Source: Qipengyuania gaetbuli
GTDB taxonomy: Bacteria; Pseudomonadota; Alphaproteobacteria; Sphingomonadales; Sphingomonadaceae
DNA length: 64,000 nt
Assembly (NCBI RefSeq): GCF_020524765.1
Contig: NZ_JAIVLR010000002.1
Location: forward strand, 522,501 to 586,500
Direction of reading: 5' to 3'
The position numbers were made by a program, and so were the translations under genes. Below, piece after piece: positions 43,039 to 51,655 of this stretch. How positions within the stretch are numbered: the first letter of the stretch is position 1; each line of letters opens with the position of its first letter. The notes under the pieces are model-generated. The model saw nothing but the letters and a program-made list of their open reading frames with translations, made no database searches and was not told where the DNA came from.

Positions 43039-43638
43039 ATGCACCTGTCCGCCCCCGCGATCCTGCTTGCCGCGCGCCCGCATGGCGAGACGGCCGTCAT
43101 TGCGCGGATGCTGACCGAGGAAAGTGGGGTCGTTGCCGCCTATGTCGCCGGGGGCAGGGGCAGGCAGCTGCGCCCGGTGGTCATACCCGGCAACCTCGTC
43201 GAGGCGGAAATCCGCTCCCGGTCGGACAGCCAGTTGCCGTTCGCCCGGCTCGAACTCTCGCAGAGCCGCGGGCCGTGGTTGAGCGAGCCGCTGCCAGCCT
43301 CTGCCATCGCCTGGGTATGCGCGTTGACGGCAAGTGCGCTGCCCGAACGCAATCCCTATCCTAGCCTCTATGCCGCGCTGGCGGCATTGCTCGATGCGAT
43401 CTGCAACGCGCCATCGGCGCGCGGCTGGGCCCCTGCATTGGCGAGCTACGAAATCCTCCTGCTGCGCGAACTTGGCTATGGGGGCGAGCGACCCGAGATA
43501 GCGGGGCTTGGCGCGGCTCTGGAAATTCTCGACCGCAACGAGGCCCAAATCGCCCGCTACCTGCTTGCGGACACGCGGGCGGACGTTCTAGCCGCTAGGA
43601 CTGTATTGAGGCAGCGGCTGGGACGCATAGGAACATGA
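43039..43638 (+). CDS. recO: DNA repair protein RecO
   Basis: 199 residues, shorter than the 242 of E. coli but usual for this group. The N-terminal OB-fold ([35 protein letters not shown]) and a helical C-terminus are seen. With RecR it loads RecA on gapped DNA. ATGA overlap with leuB at 43635-43638 indicates coupling. Confidence 0.85.
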   Translation: MHLSAPAILLAARPHGETAVIARMLTEESGVVAAYVAGGRGRQLRPVVIPGNLVEAEIRSRSDSQLPFARLELSQSRGPWLSEPLPASAIAWVCALTASALPERNPYPSLYAALAALLDAICNAPSARGWAPALASYEILLLRELGYGGERPEIAGLGAALEILDRNEAQIARYLLADTRADVLAARTVLRQRLGRIGT

Positions 43639-44702
43639 AGATTGCGGTATTGCCGGGTGACGGCATCGGACCCGAAGTCACGCGCGAGGCACTGAAGGTC
43701 CTCGATGCGCTGTCCCTGCCGGGTCTCGTCCTGTTCGAAGGCGATGTCGGCGGAATTGCCTACAAGCGCCATGGCCATCCGCTACCCGCAGAAACGCTGG
43801 ACATGGCCCGCGCGGCCGATGCCGTGCTGTTTGGCGCGGTCGGCGATCCCGAATGCGATACCCTCCCGCGCGAACATCGGCCCGAACAGGCGATCCTCGG
43901 CTTGCGCAGCGAGCTCGGGCTGTTCGCCAATTTGCGCCCTGCTGCAGGTTTTCCCGGGCTCGAAGACCTCTCCCCGCTCAAGCCGGAACTGGCGCGGGGG
44001 ATCGACCTCCTGGTCGTGCGCGAGCTCAATGGCGACGTCTATTTTGGGAAGAAGGGCGAACGCGACAGTGCCGGGGGGCGTGAAGGGTGGGACGACATGT
44101 CCTATAACGAGGAGGAAGTGCGGCGGATCGCCCACACCGGCTTCCGCGCCGCGCAGAAACGCCGCAAGAAACTGACCAGCGTCGACAAAGCCAACGTCCT
44201 CGAAACCAGCCGTATCTGGCGCGAGGCGGTCGTCGAAGTTGCGGCCGAGTATCCCGATGTCGAGCTCGACCATATGTATGTCGACAATGCTGCCATGCAG
44301 ATGGTGCGCAGCCCAGGCCAGTTCGACGTGGTCCTGACCGGCAATCTGTTCGGCGACATCCTGTCCGACCAGGCGAGCGCCTGCGTCGGCTCGATCGGCC
44401 TGCTGGCGAGCGCGAGCCTCGGCGAACGGCAGACCGGTTTCGGCACGTTTGGCCTCTACGAGCCGATCCACGGCAGCGCGCCCGATATCGCCGGTCAGGG
44501 CAAGGCCAATCCGATCGCGGCCATCCTCAGCCTCGCCATGCTGCTGCGCAATTCGCTCGGCCGCGAGGAAGAGGCGAACCGCATCGAACGGGCAGCCGCG
44601 AAGACACTGTCGAGCGAAATCCGCGGCGCGGACCTCGGCGGAAGTGCCTCCACCGGGGAAATCGGCGATGCCGTGGTTAGGAACCTGCTAAGCATATCTT
44701 GA
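43635..44702 (+). CDS. leuB: 3-isopropylmalate dehydrogenase
   Basis: 355 residues. NAD-dependent oxidative decarboxylase of leucine synthesis. Active-site and isopropylmalate contacts: [27 protein letters not shown], and the family signature in [17 protein letters not shown]. Start ATG 43635 overlaps the recO stop. Confidence 0.96.
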   Translation: MKIAVLPGDGIGPEVTREALKVLDALSLPGLVLFEGDVGGIAYKRHGHPLPAETLDMARAADAVLFGAVGDPECDTLPREHRPEQAILGLRSELGLFANLRPAAGFPGLEDLSPLKPELARGIDLLVVRELNGDVYFGKKGERDSAGGREGWDDMSYNEEEVRRIAHTGFRAAQKRRKKLTSVDKANVLETSRIWREAVVEVAAEYPDVELDHMYVDNAAMQMVRSPGQFDVVLTGNLFGDILSDQASACVGSIGLLASASLGERQTGFGTFGLYEPIHGSAPDIAGQGKANPIAAILSLAMLLRNSLGREEEANRIERAAAKTLSSEIRGADLGGSASTGEIGDAVVRNLLSIS

Positions 44703-44728
44703 GATTTGCCCGCTAGTCGGGCCATGCA

Positions 44729-45868
44729 ATGGACATGGATCCGCAAACCCAGCCGGCAAGCACTTTAGCGACCGCAAGGCCGCTCGAACTGGCCATCATC
44801 CTGCCGACGCTCAACGAGCGCGATAATCTTGCGCCGCTGGTCGTGCGGATCGAGGAGGCGCTCGGTCCGTCAGGCTGGGAAGTGCTCATAGTCGACGACA
44901 ATTCCGCTGACGGCACTGCCGACGAGGCGCGGCGGATCGCGCTTCACGATCCGCGCGTCCGGGTCATCCAGCGGATCGGGCGTCGCGGCCTGTCCAGCGC
45001 GGCGATCGAGGGATTCTGCGCCACTGCAGCTCCCTATTGCGCGGTCATGGATGCCGACCATCAGCACGATCCCAAGTTGCTCGCCGTGATGCTTGCCAGC
45101 GTGAAGGCGGGCGAGGCGGACGTCGCTGTCGCCAGCCGCTTTGCCGAAGGAGCGAGTATGGAGGAATGGGGCAGGCCCGACCGCGAGAAGCTGTCGAGCA
45201 TCGCCAACGCCCTTGCGCGCAGGCTCACCGGCGTCGAACTGTCCGATCCGATGAGCGGGTTCTTCCTGCTGCCGACCGAAATCGCCCGGCGTCTCGTGCC
45301 GAACCTATCCGGGATCGGCTTCAAGATCTTGCTCGACCTGCTGGCGACCTCGAAAACACCGCTCAGGGTGAAGGATTTCCCGATGAATTTCTCCGCGCGC
45401 CGCTCGGGCGAAAGCAAGCTCGACCGCGCCATCGCGCTGGATTTCCTCGCTGGCCTCTACGACAAGAGCTTCGGCAGGATTATCCCGACCCGCTTCGCGC
45501 TGTTCGGCACGGTCGGCGCGCTGGGCGTGCTGGTCCACATGGCCATTCTCTACGTTTTCCTGCTGGTTGCCGGCACCAACTTCAGTTGGAGCCAGGCCGC
45601 CGCGACTTTCGGCGCGATGACCTTCAACTTCTGGCTGAACAATTTCCTCACCTATCGCGACCGCCGCCTGAAGAGCGCGAACCGGATATTCTGGGGCTGG
45701 GCCAGCTTCATTGCGGCCTGCTCGATCGGGGCGTTCGCTAATGTGGCCGTCGCGACGACGCTCCACGACCGCGGCTTCCACGAACTTGTCGCTGCACTGG
45801 TTGGCATCGGTATCGGTTCGGTATGGAATTACGCCCTGTCGAGCCGCTTCGTCTGGGGCCGGTTCTGA
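44729..45868 (+). CDS. Glycosyltransferase family 2 (DPM1-like) fused to a GtrA domain
   Basis: 379 residues. Residues about 20-245 are the GT-A glycosyltransferase: LPTLNERDNLAP, VDDNSADGTADEA and DADHQHDP (DxD). Residues about 250-375 are a GtrA flippase-like domain with four transmembrane helices (FALFGTVGALGVLVHMAILY, FGAMTFNFWLNNFLTYRDRR). It makes a polyprenyl-phosphate sugar and probably moves it across the membrane. The convergent PMT gene next door could use this donor. Confidence 0.88.
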   Translation: MDMDPQTQPASTLATARPLELAIILPTLNERDNLAPLVVRIEEALGPSGWEVLIVDDNSADGTADEARRIALHDPRVRVIQRIGRRGLSSAAIEGFCATAAPYCAVMDADHQHDPKLLAVMLASVKAGEADVAVASRFAEGASMEEWGRPDREKLSSIANALARRLTGVELSDPMSGFFLLPTEIARRLVPNLSGIGFKILLDLLATSKTPLRVKDFPMNFSARRSGESKLDRAIALDFLAGLYDKSFGRIIPTRFALFGTVGALGVLVHMAILYVFLLVAGTNFSWSQAAATFGAMTFNFWLNNFLTYRDRRLKSANRIFWGWASFIAACSIGAFANVAVATTLHDRGFHELVAALVGIGIGSVWNYALSSRFVWGRF

Positions 45869-45872
45869 CCGC

Positions 45873-47144
45873 CTACTTCCAGCCGTCGATCCACGCCCAG
45901 GTGGCGAAGCTGTCTGGTCCTGCCAACGGTTCCGCCGCGAGGATCTCGTAGAAGAAGACGAAGAAAAGCGCGCTCAGCACCAGCACGGCGCCCGACACCT
46001 TGCGCCAGCCCGCCTGCCAAAGGTCATCCAGCGTGAGCGCCAGGGCGATCAGCAGGAAAGTGCTCGGTAGGAAGTAATGATAATAGAACTGGGTCGATTT
46101 CTCCGCGACCAGCCACAGGCCAAGGCTGACGGCATAGAGAACTGCGATGGCACCATGTGCGGGCGACTTCTGCGAAATGCCGCGCATCGCGCACCACACG
46201 AGAGCCGGAAGGCCCAGCAGCATGGTCAGGGGGTTGCCGACCAACAAGACGCCGCGCTGCGCACCGTCCACGTTCTCGTAGAGATACCAGATCGCCCGCA
46301 GGTTGAGCATCCACTCGGGCCAGGTCGATTCGTAGGGATGGCTTTGCAGGACCTGCGTCTGGAGGTCGAGCATCAGCCGGTGATGCGCTGCGATGCCTTC
46401 CTTTATGCCATCGACCTGAAATGAATATGCGGGCCAGAAGGTCAGCCAGTAGACGAACAGCGGCAGTATGCCGAGCCACAGGAAAGCCTCGACCAGCGTC
46501 ATGCCGGGCACTGGCATTCCGCGTCGCGACAGGAACAGGCGGCGGCGGCCCGCGAACCACCGCAGTACAAGGAAAACGATACCGGGCGCCATGGCGAGCG
46601 GCACGGCATTCCATTTCGCGCCCATCGCCAGGCCCAGCGCGATCCCTGCGAGGGCAAGGCGGCGGCGGCCGGTTTCCGGCTCGCGCATGGCAGCTGCCAG
46701 CTGCCAGTATGCCAGCGCGATCGCGCAGACCATGAAGATGTCGAGCATGGCGATGCGCGAATGGATGAACAGGTGGAAGCCGGTGGCAACAAGCGTGCCT
46801 GCAGCCAGAACGGCGAACCGGCTCAGCGTCGCGAACCATACAGCCCGCATGATCGCGAAGAGGGTGAGGGCACCGGCGAGCGAGGAGAACAGGCGCCAGC
46901 CCCAAGGGTTGTCTCCGAAGATCGCGATGCCGAGCGCAATCATCTCCTTGCCGAACATTGGGTGTTCGCGATTGGTGAAATTGCCCAGTTCCAGCAATTC
47001 GCGCGCAGCCGGGAGGTAATGTACCTCGTCGAAATAGGGCGCGCTGGGGATCGCGAGGTTCCACAGCGCCAGCAGCCAGAAGCCGACCGCAAGCGCGGCG
47101 CACCAGGCAATCGGATCGCGGGGCTGCTCGGGTGCGCGGCTCAT
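45873..47144 (-). CDS. PMT-family glycosyltransferase, polyprenyl-phosphate donor type
   Basis: 423 residues from ATG 47144, chosen after the acidic/basic tail at the start of the membrane part (MSRAPEQPRDPIAW). About 11 transmembrane helices, with the periplasmic acidic site APYFDEVHYLPAARELLE and the NREHPMFGKEMIALG loop, typical of dolichyl-phosphate-mannose protein mannosyltransferase (PMT). It transfers a sugar from a lipid carrier to protein or lipid; which acceptor is unknown. Its convergent neighbour makes such donors. Confidence 0.82.
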   Translation of the reverse strand: MSRAPEQPRDPIAWCAALAVGFWLLALWNLAIPSAPYFDEVHYLPAARELLELGNFTNREHPMFGKEMIALGIAIFGDNPWGWRLFSSLAGALTLFAIMRAVWFATLSRFAVLAAGTLVATGFHLFIHSRIAMLDIFMVCAIALAYWQLAAAMREPETGRRRLALAGIALGLAMGAKWNAVPLAMAPGIVFLVLRWFAGRRRLFLSRRGMPVPGMTLVEAFLWLGILPLFVYWLTFWPAYSFQVDGIKEGIAAHHRLMLDLQTQVLQSHPYESTWPEWMLNLRAIWYLYENVDGAQRGVLLVGNPLTMLLGLPALVWCAMRGISQKSPAHGAIAVLYAVSLGLWLVAEKSTQFYYHYFLPSTFLLIALALTLDDLWQAGWRKVSGAVLVLSALFFVFFYEILAAEPLAGPDSFATWAWIDGWK

Positions 47145-47187
47145 CACGCTGCGGCTTAGGCAGCCGCGGCGCGCGCCGCAACCCGCA

Positions 47188-47580
47188 TCAAGCCTCTGCG
47201 CGCGCTTCCAACCAGAAAAGGCGTGCGACCATGGCGAGCAGGCCGATACTTGCGGTTGCTGCGACAAAGAGCAGCCATGGCCCGAGGTTCATTCCCGCCG
47301 CCCGAGCGCGGGGAGCGATCAGGAAAACCGCGATGCCGACCGCGAACAGCAGGTCCCACCAGACCTGCACGCCCCACAGGTTTTGCGTGTGATTGGTCCA
47401 GACCAGCAGCACGCCCTCGCGCGCGATCGTCACGGCGGTGAAGGCTGCGAACCCAGCCGCAAGCGCGGCTGCCAGCGTAGCGCTTCCTATCTTCGGGGAA
47501 CCTGCGAGGACGTAGCCGATCGCAATGACTACCGAGACGAGGCCGGCGGCGGCGAGGGTTTCGTAAGCGGACACAGGCAT
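47188..47580 (-). CDS. Small membrane protein under TetR operator
   Basis: 130 residues with about four hydrophobic helices (LVSVVIAIGYVLAG, LAAGFAAFTAVTIARE, WWDLLFAVGIAVFLIAP, GPWLLFVAATASIGLLAMVA). No family is recognised. It starts 14 bp to the left of the nearest palindrome and is divergent from the TetR gene, so it is the probable target of that regulator. PMT lies 43 bp downstream and may be in the same transcript. Confidence 0.7.
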   Translation of the reverse strand: MPVSAYETLAAAGLVSVVIAIGYVLAGSPKIGSATLAAALAAGFAAFTAVTIAREGVLLVWTNHTQNLWGVQVWWDLLFAVGIAVFLIAPRARAAGMNLGPWLLFVAATASIGLLAMVARLFWLEARAEA

Positions 47581-47593
47581 TCTCCGAATCGAA

Positions 47594-47637
47594 TGTAGCA
47601 GACGCTACACTTGTAGCTTTATGTAGCAGCCGCTACA
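47594..47637. promoter_or_regulatory. Two perfect TGTAGC-N4-GCTACA operators
   Basis: TGTAGCAGACGCTACA at 47594-47609 and TGTAGCAGCCGCTACA at 47622-47637, 28 bp centre to centre, plus a half-site TTGTAGC at 47611-47617. They fill the divergent control region between the small membrane-protein gene and the TetR gene, as in autoregulated TetR pairs. Confidence 0.8.
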
Positions 47638-47645
47638 AGCAGCGC

Positions 47646-48185
47646 ATGAACATGGTCCGTATGTCGCGCGAAACCTTGCTTCCTGCGCTGGCGGCCCACG
47701 TCATGCAGAACGGGCTGGGAAGCCTGTCGCTGCGGCCGCTCGCCAGGTCGGCCGGCACCAGCGACCGGATGCTGATCTATCATTTCGGCAGCAAGGAAAG
47801 GCTGGTGGAAGCCTTGCTGGACTTTCTCGCGCTGCAGTTCACGCAGGCACTCGATACGGCCTTTCCCGCGCAGCGATCGGTTTCGCGGAGAGCCTGTGCG
47901 CAGACGGTGTTCGACATTACCGGCCAGCCTGAATTCGCGCCCTTCTTCAGGGTCTGGTGGGACATCGTGGCAGGGTGCGCAGCGGGGGACAGGGCCTATC
48001 TCGACGCGGCGGGCAGGATCATGGACCGGCTGCTCGACTGGGTGGTCGACCACTTGCCGGAAAGCGATCCCGATCCTGTCGAGGGCGCGCGCGCAGTGCT
48101 GGCAGTGATCGAGGGCGCCCAGATGCTCAGGGCGGTTGGGCGAGGGGCCATTGGCCAAGCGGGGCTTTCCGCCCTCGAAGGCTGA
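47646..48185 (+). CDS. TetR-family transcriptional regulator
   Basis: 179 residues. N-terminal helix-turn-helix LRPLARSAGTSDRMLIYHFGSKERLVEA (residues about 28-55) and a helical C-terminal ligand domain with a Trp-rich pocket (FRVWWDIVAGC). Two operators precede the ATG. The ligand is unknown. It lies 41 bp before metZ, so a transcript across TetR-metZ-SDR-isomerase-like genes is possible. Confidence 0.9.
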   Translation: MNMVRMSRETLLPALAAHVMQNGLGSLSLRPLARSAGTSDRMLIYHFGSKERLVEALLDFLALQFTQALDTAFPAQRSVSRRACAQTVFDITGQPEFAPFFRVWWDIVAGCAAGDRAYLDAAGRIMDRLLDWVVDHLPESDPDPVEGARAVLAVIEGAQMLRAVGRGAIGQAGLSALEG

Positions 48186-48225
48186 CCCGCTTGCGGCACG
48201 CTTTGCGCGTGCTATCCCGCAGGCG

Positions 48226-49431
48226 ATGAAAAAGACCACCGGTACAGATCGCTCGATTACTTCGAAATGGCGGCCAGCCACGCAGGCCGTGCGCGGGGGC
48301 ACTTGGCGTAGCGAGCATGGCGAGACCAGCGAGGCGCTGTTCCTCACCTCGGGCTATACCTACGACAACGCGCAGACCGTCGCCGACCGCTTTGCGGGTG
48401 AGGCCGAAGGCATGACCTATTCGCGCCTTCAGAACCCGACCGTCGCCATGCTGGAAGAACGCATCGCGTTGATGGAAGGCGCCGAGGCGTGCCGCGCGCA
48501 GGCGAGCGGGATGGCGGCCATGACCACGGCGCTGCTGTGCCAGCTTTCGGCGGGCGACCATGTCGTGGGTGCCCGCGCAGCATTCGGTTCGTGCCGCTGG
48601 CTGCTCGACCATCTCCTTCCCCGTTTCGGTATCGAGACCACCGTCGTCGACAGCGCCGATGACGAAGCGTGGGAAGCCGCCATTCGCCCGAACACCAAGG
48701 TCTTCTTCTTCGAGACGCCGGCCAATCCCACGCTCGACGTGGTCGACCTCGCCCACGTTTGCGCCGTCGCCAAGGCGCACGGTATCACAACGGTGGTCGA
48801 CAATGCCTTTGCCACCAGCGCGCTGCAAAGGCCGATGGACTTCGGCGCCGACGTGGTCGCCTATTCCGCCACCAAGCTGATGGACGGGCAGGGCAGGGTC
48901 CTGGCAGGCGCGGTCTGCGCTTCGCAGGAGTGGATCGACGAGGTCCTGCTGCCGTTCCAGCGCAACACCGGTCCGAACATCGCTCCATTCAATGCCTGGG
49001 TGGTCCTGAAGGGCCTCGAGACGCTGAGCCTGCGCGCCATGAAGCAGAGCGAGAATGCGGTTGCGCTGGGCAAGGCGATCGAGGGCCGCGTGCCCAAGAT
49101 GCTGCATCCCGGCCTTGCCAGCCATCCGCGCCATGAACTGGCGACACGGCAAATGACCGCAACGGGCCCGATTTTCGCTTTCGATGTCGGCGACCGCGAG
49201 ACGGCGTTCCGCGTCCTCGATGCGCTGGAGCTGGTCGATATCTCGAACAACATCGGCGATGCGCGCAGCCTGATGTGCCACCCAGCCAGCACGACCCATG
49301 CGGGCATGACGCAGGAAGCGCGCGACGAGATGGGCGTGACAGAGGGCCTGCTGCGTATCAACGTCGGGCTCGAGGACGCCGAGGACGTGAAGGAAGACCT
49401 CGACCGCGCCCTGGGGGCTGCCGGGCTGTGA
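48226..49431 (+). CDS. metZ: O-succinylhomoserine sulfhydrylase
   Basis: 401 residues of the Cys/Met PLP family. PLP lysine in YSATKLMDGQGR, N-terminal TYSRLQNPTVAMLEER, SGMAAMTTALLC. The pattern DGQGR after the lysine and the FGSCRWLLD block (in place of YGCT of the gamma-lyases) mark MetZ, which makes homocysteine from O-succinylhomoserine and sulfide. Start ATG 48226 is taken because upstream codons lie over the TetR end. Its TGA overlaps the SDR GTG (GTGA). Confidence 0.9.
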   Translation: MKKTTGTDRSITSKWRPATQAVRGGTWRSEHGETSEALFLTSGYTYDNAQTVADRFAGEAEGMTYSRLQNPTVAMLEERIALMEGAEACRAQASGMAAMTTALLCQLSAGDHVVGARAAFGSCRWLLDHLLPRFGIETTVVDSADDEAWEAAIRPNTKVFFFETPANPTLDVVDLAHVCAVAKAHGITTVVDNAFATSALQRPMDFGADVVAYSATKLMDGQGRVLAGAVCASQEWIDEVLLPFQRNTGPNIAPFNAWVVLKGLETLSLRAMKQSENAVALGKAIEGRVPKMLHPGLASHPRHELATRQMTATGPIFAFDVGDRETAFRVLDALELVDISNNIGDARSLMCHPASTTHAGMTQEARDEMGVTEGLLRINVGLEDAEDVKEDLDRALGAAGL

Positions 49432-50159
49432 GCAGGCCTGCAGCCCTTGTCGTCGGTGCAGGTGACGGGCTGGGCGGGGCCATCGCAAAGGCTTTTGCGC
49501 GCGAAGGCCTGACTGCCTGCGTTACCCGCCGCCCGCGCCACGAGGACAAGCTTGCCGGGCTGGTTTCGGAAATCGAGGCCGAGGGCGGCAGCGCCGTCGC
49601 TTTCGGGGTCGATGCGCGTGACGAGGAGGACACAGTCGCCCTGTTCGAACGGATCGAGCGGGAGGTGGGCCCGCTGGAAGTGGTTGTCTTCAACATCGGC
49701 GCGAATGTTCGTTTCGGCATCCGCGATACGACTGCGCAGGTCTATCGCAAGGTGTGGGAAATGGCCGCCTTTGCCGGCTTCCTGGCAGGCAGGGAGGCGG
49801 CAAGGCACATGGTGCCGCGCGGGCGGGGTTCGATCCTGTTCACCGGCGCAACCGCAAGCCTGCGCGGCGGGGCGGGCTTTTCCGCCTTTGCCGGGGCGAA
49901 ACATGCTCTGCGGGCCCTGGCACAATCCATGACACGCGAACTCGGGCCCGAGGGCATCCATGTCGCCCATGTCGTGATCGACGGTGCAGTGGACGGCGAT
50001 TTCATCCGCGGCCTCTACTCCGACTGGGAGGAACGGCTGGCGGAAGACCGGCTACTGGTGCCGGCCTGTATCGCGGAAGAGTATGTGCGGCTTTGGAAAC
50101 AGCCGCGTAACGCCTGGACGCACGAGTTGGACCTGCGCCCGTGGAAGGAGCAATTCTGA
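49428..50159 (+). CDS. SDR-fold protein with Phe replacing the catalytic Tyr
   Basis: 243 residues from GTG 49428. Rossmann TxxGxG-like VVGAGDGLGGAIAKAF, ILFTGATAS serine region, but the YxxxK position reads FAGAK: the catalytic tyrosine is phenylalanine. Similar SDRs occur in alphaproteobacteria, often beside thioredoxin-fold genes. Catalysis is therefore uncertain; NAD(P) binding is likely. Start overlaps metZ stop, and it is followed by an overlapping isomerase-like gene. Confidence 0.8.
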   Translation: MSRPAALVVGAGDGLGGAIAKAFAREGLTACVTRRPRHEDKLAGLVSEIEAEGGSAVAFGVDARDEEDTVALFERIEREVGPLEVVVFNIGANVRFGIRDTTAQVYRKVWEMAAFAGFLAGREAARHMVPRGRGSILFTGATASLRGGAGFSAFAGAKHALRALAQSMTRELGPEGIHVAHVVIDGAVDGDFIRGLYSDWEERLAEDRLLVPACIAEEYVRLWKQPRNAWTHELDLRPWKEQF

Positions 50160-50770
50160 TGAGCAAGACGGTCGAATTCATTCTCGATCTGGCCGCGCCC
50201 AATGGCTACCTCGCCTGGTATCCGCTGAAGGATATCGTCGCACGCACGGGCGCAGAGTTGGTCGTGACGCCCGTTTTCCTCGGCGGGATGCACAAGCTTA
50301 CAGGGAATGCGCCGCCGATGATGCGCGATGCGGACGTGAAAGGGAAAGTCCCCTACGCCGCGCTCGAATTCCAGCGCTTCCTCGACCGCCATGCGATGAC
50401 GAAATTCCGGATGCATCCGGCGCTGCCGTTCAATTCGATCCTGCTGCAGCGGGTCCTTGTGGCGGCGAAAGACCAGCAGGAGATGCAGGCGCTCGTCGAT
50501 GCGCTCCAGCCGGCGGTGTGGGAGCGGAACATCGACTGCTCCGACGTCGAGGCGGTGGGCGGCGTGCTGGCCGAAAGCGGTTTCGATGCGCAGCGCCTGC
50601 TCGGCGCGACGCAGGACGCGGAGGTCAAGCAGCGGCTGGTGGACAATACGTCGCATGCCGTCGAACGCGGAGCCTTCGGCATCCCGACTTTCTTCGTCGG
50701 GACCGAGATGTGGTTCGGCAAGGAACGGCTCGGTCAGCTCGAAGAATACCTGACCGGCGGCAAACCCTAG
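50159..50770 (+). CDS. DsbA-like/2-hydroxychromene-2-carboxylate isomerase family protein
   Basis: 203 residues from ATG 50159, with GGAG upstream and TGATG overlap with the SDR gene. Kappa-GST/DsbA thioredoxin fold: FILDLAAPNGYLAWYPLKD (the Ser or Cys nucleophile position is Asn/Gly, so no CxxC), AFGIPTFFVGTEMWFGKERL. It may isomerise an aromatic acid or bind glutathione. Co-transcribed with the SDR and metZ. Confidence 0.78.
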   Translation: MSKTVEFILDLAAPNGYLAWYPLKDIVARTGAELVVTPVFLGGMHKLTGNAPPMMRDADVKGKVPYAALEFQRFLDRHAMTKFRMHPALPFNSILLQRVLVAAKDQQEMQALVDALQPAVWERNIDCSDVEAVGGVLAESGFDAQRLLGATQDAEVKQRLVDNTSHAVERGAFGIPTFFVGTEMWFGKERLGQLEEYLTGGKP

Positions 50771-50774
50771 GGCG

Positions 50775-51176
50775 TCAGCTCGGCAGGTAGATCTGCTTCG
50801 TTTCCGTCAGCGTAATCGGCGGGATCATTGCGAAGGGAATGATTGGCCGAAGCTGGACGGTCATGGTCATTGTGCCCGTCTCGGCATTGTTCACCGTTCC
50901 GCGACGGAAGGTCAGAGTCTGGACGGCGTTGGGATCGACCCCGATCAGCGCAGCGCGCGTGGTCGCGATGACGGTTGCGTCGGTGGCTGCCGGATCGACC
51001 TTGGCCAGTCGCAGGCCTTCACCCATCGCATTGCGCATCGACCCGTTTGCGTTGAGCACGAGGCCGAAGTTCAGGATGCCGATCATCAGCGCCACCAGCA
51101 CGGGCAGCGCGATGGCGAATTCTATCCCGAGGGATCCCTCGCGGTCGCGGCGCAGGCGCTTGAAGAAATGCGTCAT
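50775..51176 (-). CDS. TadE-like minor pseudopilin
   Basis: 133 residues. TadE signature at the N-terminus: basic stretch, GSLGIEFAIALPVLVALMIGIL with Glu near the start of the helix. Part of a Tad/Flp type IVc pilus or similar secretion system. Its ATG overlaps the end of the upstream TadE-like gene (51173-51176). Confidence 0.82.
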   Translation of the reverse strand: MTHFFKRLRRDREGSLGIEFAIALPVLVALMIGILNFGLVLNANGSMRNAMGEGLRLAKVDPAATDATVIATTRAALIGVDPNAVQTLTFRRGTVNNAETGTMTMTVQLRPIIPFAMIPPITLTETKQIYLPS

Positions 51177-51652
51177 TGCAGCCTCACGATGCTGTCGCCG
51201 GTCACGGTGGTCGGCGAATAGGGTACGGTGGCCCCGCTGAACATGGCACCCATGTTGCGCCAGTTGAAACCGGTCGACACGGGCTGGTCGATTGCGACAC
51301 TCACGAAGCGCTTCTGGACCTGGCCGGGCGAGCAGCTGCTATTGAAGCTGTAGCCTTGCGTCCCGTCGCATTCGAGGATCAGCTGCACGCGAATATCGCT
51401 GGCCGGGCGGTTACTGGCGTTGCGGGCTTCGGCCACGAGATAGCTCGTGTCGGTCGAGGTGGGCCGCTTGGCCAAGGCAAGGTCGGTGGTCTGCTGCGCC
51501 GCCTGCTCGAGATCGATGCGCGTTGCCACGATCACCGACAAATCGACCATCCCGAGAAACAGCAGCGCGAGCAGCGGGGCGGCGAGCGCCAGTTCGACGA
51601 AGCCGACGCCTGAAGTGTCGTGATAGAGCTTGCGGAGGAAGTGATACAGCAT
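51173..51652 (-). CDS. TadE/TadF-like minor pseudopilin
   Basis: 159 residues. N-terminal GVGFVELALAAPLLALLFLG hydrophobic helix with a Glu at +6, then a globular periplasmic region with Cys pair (LECDG ... SSCSPG). Follows the TadG-like gene by 3 bp, so the three form one operon. Confidence 0.8.
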   Translation of the reverse strand: MLYHFLRKLYHDTSGVGFVELALAAPLLALLFLGMVDLSVIVATRIDLEQAAQQTTDLALAKRPTSTDTSYLVAEARNASNRPASDIRVQLILECDGTQGYSFNSSCSPGQVQKRFVSVAIDQPVSTGFNWRNMGAMFSGATVPYSPTTVTGDSIVRLQ

Positions 51653-51655
51653 GGC

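Noticed and set aside
48186-48225. SAM riboswitch upstream of metZ
   Set aside because: Only about 40 bp separate metZ from the TetR gene, too short for a known SAM riboswitch plus expression platform.
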